From an uncultured Planctomycetaceae bacterium (lineage in GTDB: Bacteria > Planctomycetota > Phycisphaerae > UBA1845 > UTPLA1): a stretch of 10,609 nucleotides of DNA. The notes under the pieces were generated by a model. The model was not told the DNA's origin. It saw only the letters and a list, made by a program, of their open reading frames with translations, and did no database searches. Shown piece by piece: positions 1-6,363 of this stretch. The stretch covers positions 1-10,609 of the forward strand of contig CALLKH010000533.1 in the NCBI GenBank assembly GCA_938008425.1, written 5' to 3'. The translations under genes and the position numbers were made by a program. Numbering within the stretch: position 1 is the first letter of the stretch; each line of letters begins with the position of its first letter.

Positions 1-56
1 CCCTGAGTATTCGAGATCACCACCTCGACTTCGGCCTTGACTGGGTTTTCGTCCAT
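1..56 (-). CDS. ptsH: HPr-like PTS phosphocarrier protein, 5' fragment (cut by window edge)
   Basis: Only the first 18 codons and part of a glycine codon are inside the window. They read MDENPVKAEVEVVISNTQ and then G. A beta strand ending in V-I-x-N-x-x-G just before the edge is how HPr proteins begin; the family continues with L-H-A-R-P, whose histidine is phosphorylated by enzyme I. The position, 127 bases downstream of a PtsN-like gene on the same strand, fits a nitrogen-PTS phosphorelay in which HPr passes phosphate to EIIA. The frame stays open upstream of the ATG, but the ATG gives the N-terminal length usual for HPr (about seven residues before the first strand). The Shine-Dalgarno is weak (GGACGGACGAA before the ATG). 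The active-site histidine is outside the window, so the assignment rests on a short stretch plus context. An NPr/Crh-type paralogue is equally possible. Confidence 0.55.
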   Translation of the reverse strand, partial: MDENPVKAEVEVVISNTQ

Positions 57-141
57 TTCGTCCGTCCATGGTGATTCCAGACCTGCGAATCCAGCGGTTG
101 CCCGAATGCGCCCCGAACCTCGGTGTTCGAACTGACGGTTG

Positions 142-171
142 TGTATATCCGGGGGCGCTGACGAGCGTCAA
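142..171 (-). promoter_or_regulatory. Candidate sigma-70-type promoter for the HPr-like gene
   Basis: On the minus strand TTGACG (166-171, 5 of 6 consensus bases) is followed after 18 bases by TATACA (142-147, 4 of 6). The predicted transcript would start near position 135 and leave a leader of about 80 bases before the HPr ATG at 56. The -35 hexamer overlaps a short inverted repeat (159-170). Read-through from ptsN is also possible, because no terminator is visible between the genes. Confidence 0.3.
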
Positions 172-183
172 AAGACGGGCATG

Positions 184-657
184 CTAACCGGCACTCATTT
201 CGTCTGCCTCTTTCAGCAGATCGATGATCGACTCCCTGGTCTCCGCCTGGCGGAGAAACTTCCGAAAGTTGTCGCGTTGCAGGTGGCGAAAAATGTTCTC
301 CATTGCCTGAAGGTGCCCGTCCGGCGCATCCGGCGGCGAGAGGAGCAGGACAATCGTGTAAACCGGGGCGCGATCCAGCGCCGAAAAGTCAACGCCGGCG
401 GCGCTTCGGCCGATCGCCGCCATGATCTTCGGAACCTTGACGTGCTTGACGTGCGGAACCGCAACACCCTTTCCGAATCCGGTACTGCCCTGATTCTCGC
501 GAAGGATCGCCGCCTTGGCGATCGTGTCGACGTCCTCGTCGGCCAACGCCTTGGCCGCCGCAAGCGACTCCACCAACGCCCGAATCACGCCATTGCGGTC
601 CGTCGCCTCAAGATTGGCGACGATCGCATCCTGCACGACAAAATCGCAGAGCTTCAT
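184..657 (-). CDS. ptsN: PTS EIIA type-2 domain protein (PtsN/EIIA-Ntr-like)
   Basis: 157 residues, a stand-alone EIIA domain of the fructose/mannitol/nitrogen type, close to the usual PtsN length of about 160. The active-site signature is GSTGFGKGVAVPHVKH (residues 57-72), with the phosphorylatable histidine at position 69, close to His73 of E. coli PtsN. The glutamate and asparagine before it (REN at 53-55) are also family-typical. No EIIB or EIIC domain is attached and no transporter gene is nearby, so a regulatory rather than sugar-transport role is inferred: it would accept phosphate from an HPr-type protein and signal to target proteins in the cytoplasm. The ATG at 655-657 has a good Shine-Dalgarno, AGAAGG (complement of 666-671), eight bases upstream. 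It lies 61 bases after hpf and 127 bases before an HPr-like gene on the same strand, the sort of clustering seen for PTS-Ntr genes elsewhere. The family assignment is strong. The exact regulatory target cannot be seen. Confidence 0.88.
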   Translation of the reverse strand: MKLCDFVVQDAIVANLEATDRNGVIRALVESLAAAKALADEDVDTIAKAAILRENQGSTGFGKGVAVPHVKHVKVPKIMAAIGRSAAGVDFSALDRAPVYTIVLLLSPPDAPDGHLQAMENIFRHLQRDNFRKFLRQAETRESIIDLLKEADEMSAG

Positions 658-718
658 GTACCTGGCCTTCTATAGGAAGACGACTCGGAGGAAACATTCG
701 CGATCCGGCACGTGCCGA

Positions 719-1033
719 TCACTGCGATGGCCCCTCGGGGTGCTTTCGATTTCGGAATTTTTCCTTGTGCTTCGTCAGTTGACGCTCAACATCCTTGACC
801 GTCGCATCAAGTGCGGCATACGGATCCTCGTGCGTCTCCTTGGCGACGAACGTCATATGATGATCAGCGCGAACGATGACTTCGCAGACGAAGGACTGCG
901 CCTCCTTGTCGAAAACCACTTCGGCCGACTGGGCTCGATCATAATACCGATCAAGCTTCGACGCCTTCTCCATGGTATACGACTTGAGCTTCTCGCTGAC
1001 ATCGAAATGCCGACCACTGATCGTGATTTGCAT
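719..1033 (-). CDS. hpf: Short ribosome hibernation promoting factor (HPF/RaiA family)
   Basis: 104 residues forming a single S30AE (sigma-54 modulation/ribosomal S30) domain. It begins with the typical first strand MQITISGRHF and helix VSEKLKSY. It ends with the family hallmark DPYAALDATVKDVERQLTKH (residues 70-89) and then the basic segment KEKFRNRKH, which in known structures lies in the decoding channel of the 30S subunit. Proteins of this family bind the small subunit in starved cells and block translation. There is no C-terminal dimerisation domain, so this is the short form (about 95-115 residues), not the long HPF that makes 100S dimers alone. Whether a separate dimerisation partner exists cannot be told here. 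The ATG at 1031-1033 has only a weak purine stretch (AGAGAA) upstream. It is preceded by comF (144-base gap) and followed by ptsN. The hpf-ptsN pairing is also known from the rpoN-hpf-ptsN cluster of Proteobacteria. Confidence 0.92.
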   Translation of the reverse strand: MQITISGRHFDVSEKLKSYTMEKASKLDRYYDRAQSAEVVFDKEAQSFVCEVIVRADHHMTFVAKETHEDPYAALDATVKDVERQLTKHKEKFRNRKHPEGPSQ

Positions 1034-1177
1034 ATGCAGTTCTCTAACGACTGGACCCGACCGGACGCAGTCCCGGCGGGCCGGATTGGACTCGTGACTC
1101 TAATTCCCAGCCCCACCGCGCCTCGTAACATGTTTGAAAACAAATAGTTGCGCTGAGACTGAAAACACGATTCGAGT

Positions 1178-1975
1178 TTACGCCGACGCCGAGGCCGGGT
1201 CAACCCCCGCACCACCCTCCTCCACCGACGACCACTTCGCCAGAACAACCGCCACAATCCGCCCCGCGCCGCCCTGGCGAATCGTTCGCGCCGCTTCAGC
1301 CAGTGTCGCGCCGGTCGTGCAAACATCGTCGATAATTCCGATCGTCTTTCCGCAGAAGTCAACACCCGGGGACAATCGAAAGGCGCCGGCCACCGCGGCG
1401 ACTCTCTGCGCGACACTCAACCTGCCGGCCGCGTGCAACTGCGGAACGTGTCGGCGCATCGTCAACAGGGGCGACGGCCGCAGCCCGAAATCGGCGAGCG
1501 CCCGGGTTGCGAGCAACTCCGTGGGCTGAAACCCGCGCCTGAACCGGCGTCGCCAGGGGGAAGGAATCGGCACCCAATCGGAAACCTCCCGCGGATCGAT
1601 GGCGCCTTGTATCGCGGAGGCCAGGAGCCCGCCGAGGAAGTCGTCGAGCGTAAAACGATGCTTGAATTGGAGGATCAGTTGCTGGAGAACGCCGGAGTAG
1701 CGGCCGACGCGGATGAAGCGGTCAAACCGAAATCGGCCGGCTTTCTTCTCTCGGCAAGGCGTGCATCGCCCTTCATCAAGCAAGAATTCGCCGCGATCCG
1801 CGCCGCAGGTCTCACAATAGTCACCCGAGATACTTTTGCTCAGTTCGTCCCAGCAAAGCGTACAGAGATCCCGGCCCTCGTGACCAATGGCTGTGCCGCA
1901 GGAATGACACACCTGGGGCGAGAGGATGTCACCCGCCCGCCGTGCCAGAGTCCGAATCGCCGGGATCGAACGCAT
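1178..1975 (-). CDS. comF: ComF family phosphoribosyltransferase-fold protein (competence/DNA uptake)
   Basis: 265 residues. The N-terminal part is a double zinc ribbon with four CxxC-type pairs (C23/C26, C38/C41, C54/C57, C71/C74). The C-terminal part is a type I phosphoribosyltransferase fold with the PRPP-loop motif IGIIDDVCTTGATL (about 212-225), which supplies the two aspartates and the TTGAT loop. Between them are the ComF landmarks FKHR (104-107), VPIPSPWRRRFRRGFQPTELLA (from 135) and the QLHAAGRLSVAQR segment (179-191). ComF/ComFC/GntX proteins are cytoplasmic and needed for transformation in naturally competent bacteria. They are thought to act on incoming single-stranded DNA, although no phosphoribosyl transfer reaction has been firmly shown. 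The family motif RGFNQ is RGFQP here, a small deviation. The ATG at 1973-1975 lies 50 bases after the gyrA stop with a weak Shine-Dalgarno, so co-transcription with gyrA is likely. Family membership is firm, but the role in competence is inferred. Confidence 0.9.
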   Translation of the reverse strand: MRSIPAIRTLARRAGDILSPQVCHSCGTAIGHEGRDLCTLCWDELSKSISGDYCETCGADRGEFLLDEGRCTPCREKKAGRFRFDRFIRVGRYSGVLQQLILQFKHRFTLDDFLGGLLASAIQGAIDPREVSDWVPIPSPWRRRFRRGFQPTELLATRALADFGLRPSPLLTMRRHVPQLHAAGRLSVAQRVAAVAGAFRLSPGVDFCGKTIGIIDDVCTTGATLAEAARTIRQGGAGRIVAVVLAKWSSVEEGGAGVDPASASA

Positions 1976-2025
1976 GCCGTCACCGATGGGCCATCGCAGG
2001 CGCCCGCGAGAATTCGGGGCGACAA

Positions 2026-4653
2026 TCAGTCGGTATTTCCTTCACCGTCCTCGGCCGGAGGTGCCGCGTCGTCGGCATTCTTCACTTCGGGCGGGGACGA
2101 CTCGCCAGGCCCGGCCTGATCGTCCAACTCTTCATCGTCTTTGACGATCTTGGCGACGGACACCACCTTGTCGCCCTCCTCCGGCGAAATCAGCTTGACG
2201 CCCTGCGTGGCGCGGCCGATCTCTCGAAGCGACGCGACATCGGTTCGCAGCATGATGCCGCCTGCGGTGATCATCATCAGCTCGTCCGAGTCGTTGACCG
2301 CCCGAAGCGCGACGACCTTGCCGTTTCGCTCCGTCGTTTTGATGTTGATGACGCCGCTGCCGCCGCGCTTCTGGAGTCGATACTCCTCAATGTCCGTTCG
2401 CTTGCCGAAGCCGTTTTCGCAGACCGTCAGCAGGCTCATGCCGGGCTGGATAACCACCATGCCGACGACCTGGTCGCCCGAACTGAGGGTCACACCCTTG
2501 ACGCCGGCGGCCGATCGCCCCATCGCGCGAACATCCGTCGCGGGGAACCGGATGGCCATGCCGTCCGTGGTGCCAAGCACGACCTCGTCCGTGTCGCTCG
2601 CCAGCGCGACGCCGATCAGCGTATCGTCCGGATCGAGGCCGATCGCGATGATGCCGCTGGGCCTCGGCCGTGAGTAGGCGGCGAGGGCGGTCTTCTTCAC
2701 CGTGCCCTTGGCCGTCGCGAACATGACGAACTTCTCCTCGAACTCGGAGACCGTCAGCACCGCGGTGTAGTATTCATTTTCCTGCATGCTGAGCAGGTTC
2801 TGAATCGACCGGCCGCGCGCCGTTCGCGCCATTTCGGGAATGTCGAACACGCGAAGCCAGTAGACGCGCCCGCGGTTCGTGAAGAACAGCAGGTGGTTGT
2901 GGGCCGTGGCGACGAAGAGGCTTTCGATGAAATCGCCCTCCTTCGTGTCGCTGCCCTTGATGCCGCGGCCGCCGCGACCCTGCTTGCGATAGACGTCGGG
3001 CGAGGTTCGCTTGATGTAGCCCTCGTGCGAGATGGTGACGATCGTCTGCGTGTCCTCGATGAGTTCCTCCATGCTGAACTCACCGACTTCACCGGAAATC
3101 TCGGTTCGCCGGGCATCGGCGTACTTCGACTTCATCTCGAACAGGTCTTCCCGGAGAATGTCCATCATCAGCGCCGGGTCCGTCAGGATGCGCTGATAAC
3201 CTTCGACCTCCTCGGTGATGTCGCTGTATTCCTTCGCCAGCTTCTCGACTTCCAGGCCCGTGAGCCGCTGAAGCTGCATCGAGAGGATCGCCTGCGCCTG
3301 CACGCCGGTGAGGAACTGATCGCGCTCGGCCGCGCGGCGGGAAAACGCCTCGGGCAGGAGCTTGGTGAGCGTCGCGGATTCAATCAGCCGCAGCGCTCGC
3401 GACATCAGGCGATCCTTCGCCGTCGCCGGATCGGGTGAGGTCTTGATCAATTCGATGATCGCGTCGATATCGCCGACCGCGAGAATGAGACCCTCGAGTA
3501 CATGGGCCCGCTGCCGGGCCTTTTGAAGCAGGAACCGCGTCCGTCGCGTGATGACTTCACGCCGATGGTCGAGGTAGTGCTCCATCAGTTCCTTGAGCCC
3601 CATCGTCTTGGGCTGCTTGCCGACGAGGGCGATGTTGATGATCGAAAAGGTCGTCTGGAGCGGCGTGTGCCGGTAGAGCTTGTTGAGCGCGACGTCTTCG
3701 CTGATACCCGTCTTCAACTCGATGACCAGCCGAACCGCATGCTTCCGGTCGGACTCGTCGCGAACGTCGCTCACCTCAGGCAGCCGGCCGTCCTTGACGC
3801 ATTCGACCAGCTTTTCCGTGATCGTGTTCTTCAGAATGCCGTACGGAATCTCGTCCACGACGATTCGAACGCGATTGCCCTTCATCTCCTCCGTGTGCAT
3901 TTTCGCGCGAACCTTCAGCGAACCGCGGCCGCGCGTATAGGCGTCAATGATCCCCTGCCGGCCGCAGATGATGCCGCCGGTCGGAAAGTCGGGACCCGGT
4001 ACGATCTCCATCAACTCAGGGAGCGTGATCTTCGGATTATCGATCAGCTTGATGATGGCATCGCAGATTTCACCGAGATTGTGCGGAGGAAGGTTGGTCG
4101 CCATGCCGACCGCAATGCCGGTGCTGCCATTGACCAAAAGATTCGGGAACTTGCCCGGCAAGACAACCGGCTCGGTCGTGGTCTCGTCGTAGTTCGGGAC
4201 GAAATCGACCGTGTCCTTGTCGATGTCCTCGAGCAGATCGACCGCCGCCGAGGTCATGCGCGCCTCGGTGTATCGCATCGCCGCCGGAGGGTCACCGTCG
4301 ATGGAGCCGAAGTTACCCTGGCCGTCGATCAGCGGGTATCGCATGTTGAACGGCTGGGCCATGCGAACCATGGTGGGATAGACGACGGCGTCGCCATGGG
4401 GATGGTAGTTGCCGGTGGTGTCGCCGGAGATCTTCGCACACTTGCGATGCTGGCTGCGCGGCCCGAGCTTCAGATCGTTCATGGCGACCAGGATGCGTCG
4501 CTGCGAAGGCTTGAGGCCGTCGCGCACATCGGGCAGCGCCCGGGAGACGATCACGCTCATCGAGTAGCGCAGATAAGAATCCTGCATCTCGTCGATGAGA
4601 GGCATATTCTGAAAGGATTCCGGGGTGTTCGGCGGTGGGGGTTGTTCGCTCAT
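2026..4653 (-). CDS. gyrA: DNA gyrase subunit A
   Basis: 875 residues, full length for GyrA. GyrA is the DNA breakage-reunion subunit of the A2B2 enzyme that introduces negative supercoils using ATP hydrolysed by GyrB. The winged-helix core holds the catalytic Arg127-Tyr128 (AAMRYTEAR) and the DNA-bending isoleucine at 180 (E. coli Ile174). The tower and coiled coil follow. The C-terminal beta-pinwheel begins near residue 535. The GyrA box, which separates gyrase from topoisomerase IV ParC, is QGRGGRG at 558-564, with Gly replacing the usual basic second residue. A degenerate copy, QKRGGSG, lies at 761-767. The last 38 residues are acidic and low in complexity. Between residues 406 and 450 there is about 25 residues more than in the B. 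subtilis protein as I recall it, in a region that varies in length among bacteria. In the quinolone pocket the E. coli Ser83 and Asp87 positions are Ala89 and Pro93. The ATG at 4651-4653 has a weak GAGAA upstream. No gyrB is in the window. Confidence 0.97.
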   Translation of the reverse strand: MSEQPPPPNTPESFQNMPLIDEMQDSYLRYSMSVIVSRALPDVRDGLKPSQRRILVAMNDLKLGPRSQHRKCAKISGDTTGNYHPHGDAVVYPTMVRMAQPFNMRYPLIDGQGNFGSIDGDPPAAMRYTEARMTSAAVDLLEDIDKDTVDFVPNYDETTTEPVVLPGKFPNLLVNGSTGIAVGMATNLPPHNLGEICDAIIKLIDNPKITLPELMEIVPGPDFPTGGIICGRQGIIDAYTRGRGSLKVRAKMHTEEMKGNRVRIVVDEIPYGILKNTITEKLVECVKDGRLPEVSDVRDESDRKHAVRLVIELKTGISEDVALNKLYRHTPLQTTFSIINIALVGKQPKTMGLKELMEHYLDHRREVITRRTRFLLQKARQRAHVLEGLILAVGDIDAIIELIKTSPDPATAKDRLMSRALRLIESATLTKLLPEAFSRRAAERDQFLTGVQAQAILSMQLQRLTGLEVEKLAKEYSDITEEVEGYQRILTDPALMMDILREDLFEMKSKYADARRTEISGEVGEFSMEELIEDTQTIVTISHEGYIKRTSPDVYRKQGRGGRGIKGSDTKEGDFIESLFVATAHNHLLFFTNRGRVYWLRVFDIPEMARTARGRSIQNLLSMQENEYYTAVLTVSEFEEKFVMFATAKGTVKKTALAAYSRPRPSGIIAIGLDPDDTLIGVALASDTDEVVLGTTDGMAIRFPATDVRAMGRSAAGVKGVTLSSGDQVVGMVVIQPGMSLLTVCENGFGKRTDIEEYRLQKRGGSGVINIKTTERNGKVVALRAVNDSDELMMITAGGIMLRTDVASLREIGRATQGVKLISPEEGDKVVSVAKIVKDDEELDDQAGPGESSPPEVKNADDAAPPAEDGEGNTD

Positions 4654-4740
4654 GGGTTCTCGATTGCCGGCGCGCGGGCGCGTCGACGAGCCAATAGGGT
4701 TCTTCCACTCAAACGCCCTCCCGGCGTTCTTCGGCCCCGA

Positions 4741-4769
4741 ATTCTAATCGAAATCCTCCCTTTTGACGA
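4741..4769 (-). promoter_or_regulatory. Candidate sigma-70-type promoter of gyrA
   Basis: Within the 200-base gap between the methyltransferase and gyrA, the minus strand carries TCGTCA (4764-4769, 4 of 6 matches to TTGACA). After an ideal 17-base spacer comes TAGAAT (4741-4746, 5 of 6 matches to TATAAT). Transcription would start near 4734, giving a leader of about 80 bases before the gyrA ATG. This is the best sigma-70-like pair I found in the gap. The rest of the gap (4654-4853) shows no gene and no convincing terminator for the methyltransferase. Confidence 0.4.
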
Positions 4770-4853
4770 GCACACCGGGGACCGGGTTACCGCACGAGGG
4801 GGGTCGGAATCTCGACGAATAACTGGCGTGGAAATCAGCTCACAAATGCCGGG

Positions 4854-5780
4854 TCAGTCTCGTTTAATCGCCGCGGCGACCAGTTCATCCGCCCGCTCAC
4901 CCCGCCCCATCAGCGCGGACATGAGGCTGCACAGGTTTCGCGATTTTGAAAGCCATCGCCAACCCATGCCGCCCTCGCGCTCAGCTCTTCGACGGGCCGA
5001 GTGCCGCCAGCGAGACGTCCGCCGCCTTCCTTCGATCTGAATCGCCGTGAATCCGGCGCGATCAAGCATCCGACGGAGTGAATCGGGCGTGAAATGATTG
5101 TACTGACGCGGAAGGTCCCAGCCCTGCCAGTCGCCGCCGAACAGCCCGGCCGCCGCCGACGCGGTGTTGTGAACCGACACGATCAATCGTCCACCCGGCG
5201 TCAAGTGGTTACGGAGAATCGACAGCGTCTCCATCGGGGTCGGCATACATGGCAGACTCGCGAGCAGTGTTACGACTTCAAACATCCGCGAGCCCAAATC
5301 CACGCCGGGAATGGCCCCCTCCATCACCTCCAACCCCGCCGCCATCGCCGCTTCCGCCGCACGGGGCGAAGGTTCGATTCCAAGCACGTTCCAACCGTGC
5401 GACTTCATCCGCAGCAGGTAGCCGCCGCTGCCGCAGCCGAGGTCCAGCAGCCGTCGTTCGCCGGCGAGTTCAATCCGATCCCACGGGTCCTTCCTAGACT
5501 CCCGTTCCGAGGACTTATTCTGGCCAAGGGTGTTCGCGCCGGCCGTCGCAGAATCGGCAGGAGCCTGCGACTCTGGCGCATGGGCCGCATACTCTTCGGG
5601 GTAGAACTGCCCGATGTCCTCGACCGCGACGGCCGGCTGAGTGTAGCGCATGCCGCAATTTCGACACTGAACGACCTGAAACTCGCCCTCGAATGAGAAT
5701 GCGGAATCGCCGGCCGTCAGGAAGTGCGCCGCGTCGGAGGACCCACAGAGCGGGCAGACACGATCAATCCATCGAACCAA
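4854..5780 (-). CDS. Zinc-ribbon class I SAM-dependent methyltransferase
   Basis: 308 residues from the proposed TTG start at 5778-5780. An N-terminal four-cysteine zinc ribbon (CPLC at 9-12, CRNC at 39-42) leads into a FYPEEY motif (59-64). A low-complexity Ala/Ser/Glu linker (about 65-105) follows. Next is a Rossmann methyltransferase domain with the SAM-binding glycine motif LLDLGCGSGG (111-120) and the acidic ribose-binding residue Glu136 in LGIEPS. Later motifs are TPGGRLIVSVHN and YNHFTPDSLRRMLDRAGF, typical of the Methyltransf_11/23 group. Such ribbon-plus-methyltransferase proteins are often near surface-polysaccharide or secondary-metabolite genes, but nothing here identifies the substrate. 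The reading frame continues upstream to a TTG at 5886-5888, but that would overlap arsC and its promoter. The TTG at 5780 has a strong Shine-Dalgarno five bases upstream, and starting there puts the zinc ribbon right at the N-terminus. It lacks the arsenic-binding cysteine layout I would expect of ArsM, so a link with the neighbouring arsC is not supported. Confidence 0.82.
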   Translation of the reverse strand: MVRWIDRVCPLCGSSDAAHFLTAGDSAFSFEGEFQVVQCRNCGMRYTQPAVAVEDIGQFYPEEYAAHAPESQAPADSATAGANTLGQNKSSERESRKDPWDRIELAGERRLLDLGCGSGGYLLRMKSHGWNVLGIEPSPRAAEAAMAAGLEVMEGAIPGVDLGSRMFEVVTLLASLPCMPTPMETLSILRNHLTPGGRLIVSVHNTASAAAGLFGGDWQGWDLPRQYNHFTPDSLRRMLDRAGFTAIQIEGRRRTSRWRHSARRRAEREGGMGWRWLSKSRNLCSLMSALMGRGERADELVAAAIKRD

Positions 5781-5785
5781 GGCGG

Positions 5786-5793
5786 CTCCCTTT
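5786..5793 (-). promoter_or_regulatory. Ribosome binding site deciding the methyltransferase start
   Basis: The minus strand reads AAAGGGAG here, five bases (CCGCC) before the TTG at 5778-5780. No comparable Shine-Dalgarno precedes the in-frame GTG at 5826-5828. The most upstream TTG at 5886-5888 lies inside the coding region of the divergent arsC. This site therefore favours the internal TTG, which trims the maximal reading frame by 36 codons. Confidence 0.55.
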
Positions 5794-5829
5794 CTGTAAC
5801 AGTCGCCGACGTTGCCGGACCATCGCACG

Positions 5830-5858
5830 GTTACAATTCGACCGATCCCAACTATACT
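5830..5858 (+). promoter_or_regulatory. Candidate promoter of arsC
   Basis: GTTACA (5830-5835, 4 of 6 matches to TTGACA) is followed by a 17-base spacer and TATACT (5853-5858, 5 of 6 matches to TATAAT). The expected start site near 5865 leaves a leader of only about 11 bases. That leader just contains the GGGAG ribosome binding site (5865-5869), six bases before the ATG at 5876. The same stretch read on the other strand holds TATAGT (5851-5856), so a divergent promoter could overlap it, but no matching -35 is visible there. Confidence 0.5.
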
Positions 5859-5875
5859 AAGCCCGGGAGTCCAGA

Positions 5876-6310
5876 ATGAAAAAAACAAGCGTGCTGTTTC
5901 TTTGTACCGGCAATTCCTGTCGAAGCCAGATGGCGGAAGGCTGGGCGCGGCATCTCATTGGCGATTCGATTGAACCGCATTCCGCCGGCATCGTCGCACA
6001 TGGATTGAATCGTCTGGCGGTGAAGGCGATGGCGGAGGCCGGCGTGGACATTTCCGGCCACACCTCAAAAACGCTGGACATGCTGTCCGACGTGGAGTTC
6101 GACGTGGTCTTCACCGTCTGCGGCCACGCCAATGAAAGCTGTCCCCGGTTTCCGGGGCGGACGCGCGTGATCCATGTCGGATTCGACGATCCGCCGAAGC
6201 TGGCGGCCGACGCGAAGACCGAGGAGGAGGCCCTCGCCCACTACCGCCGGGTTCGCGATGAAATCAAGGCGTTCGTGGCCGATATTCCTCAGCGCATTCA
6301 ATCGAAGTGA
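5876..6310 (+). CDS. arsC: Thioredoxin-coupled arsenate reductase ArsC (low-molecular-weight phosphatase fold)
   Basis: 144 residues. The phosphate-binding loop is the CX5R motif CTGNSCRS with nucleophile Cys10 and Arg16. The two further redox cysteines are at 82 and 89 (VCGHANESCP), the same numbering as in the plasmid pI258 ArsC. In that enzyme Cys10, Cys82 and Cys89 relay electrons from thioredoxin while arsenate is reduced to arsenite. The general-acid aspartate segment GFDDPP (102-107) and the C-terminal RRVRDEIKAFV are also conserved. The full cysteine triad separates it from tyrosine phosphatases of the same fold. It is the only plus-strand gene in the window. No arsR, arsB/acr3 or arsM lies beside it, so an arsenite exporter must be encoded elsewhere if this gene serves resistance. 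It has its own promoter just upstream and is divergent from the methyltransferase. The next gene downstream, pilC, converges on it with a 53-base gap. Confidence 0.93.
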   Translation: MKKTSVLFLCTGNSCRSQMAEGWARHLIGDSIEPHSAGIVAHGLNRLAVKAMAEAGVDISGHTSKTLDMLSDVEFDVVFTVCGHANESCPRFPGRTRVIHVGFDDPPKLAADAKTEEEALAHYRRVRDEIKAFVADIPQRIQSK

Positions 6311-6363
6311 TTCCGACTCGGAACTCGCGAGCCGATTCACCGCTGCCGCTGACTCCGCACCGA

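Noticed and set aside
1131..1142. TGTTTGAAAACA near-palindrome in the comF-hpf gap as an operator or terminator
   Set aside because: It is AT-rich with five-base arms and a two-base centre, has no clear promoter around it and no GC stem. Chance is a sufficient explanation.
1433..2673. Overlapping plus-strand frames opposite comF and the 3' end of gyrA
   Set aside because: They are low-complexity translations with no homology that I recognise, fully covered by two conserved minus-strand genes.
4772..4790. CCGG...CCGG repeat downstream of the methyltransferase as a terminator
   Set aside because: It has only a four-base stem and no following T-run on the minus strand.
3502..5040. Long open plus-strand frame (512 codons) opposite gyrA and the end of the methyltransferase
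   Set aside because: It is antisense to a strongly conserved gyrA. The translation is Arg/Asp/Val-rich with no recognisable domain, as expected for a shadow frame in GC-rich DNA.
4854..6310. Methyltransferase next to arsC read as an arsenic methylation pair (arsM-arsC)
   Set aside because: The methyltransferase has an N-terminal zinc ribbon and generic Methyltransf_11/23 motifs, without the cysteine pattern expected of ArsM. The genes are divergent rather than in an operon.
6318..6335. TCGG-aa-CTCGCGAG-CCGA hairpin between arsC and pilC as a bidirectional terminator
   Set aside because: The stem is short and bulged, the inner palindrome needs a tight loop, and there is no T-run on either side.
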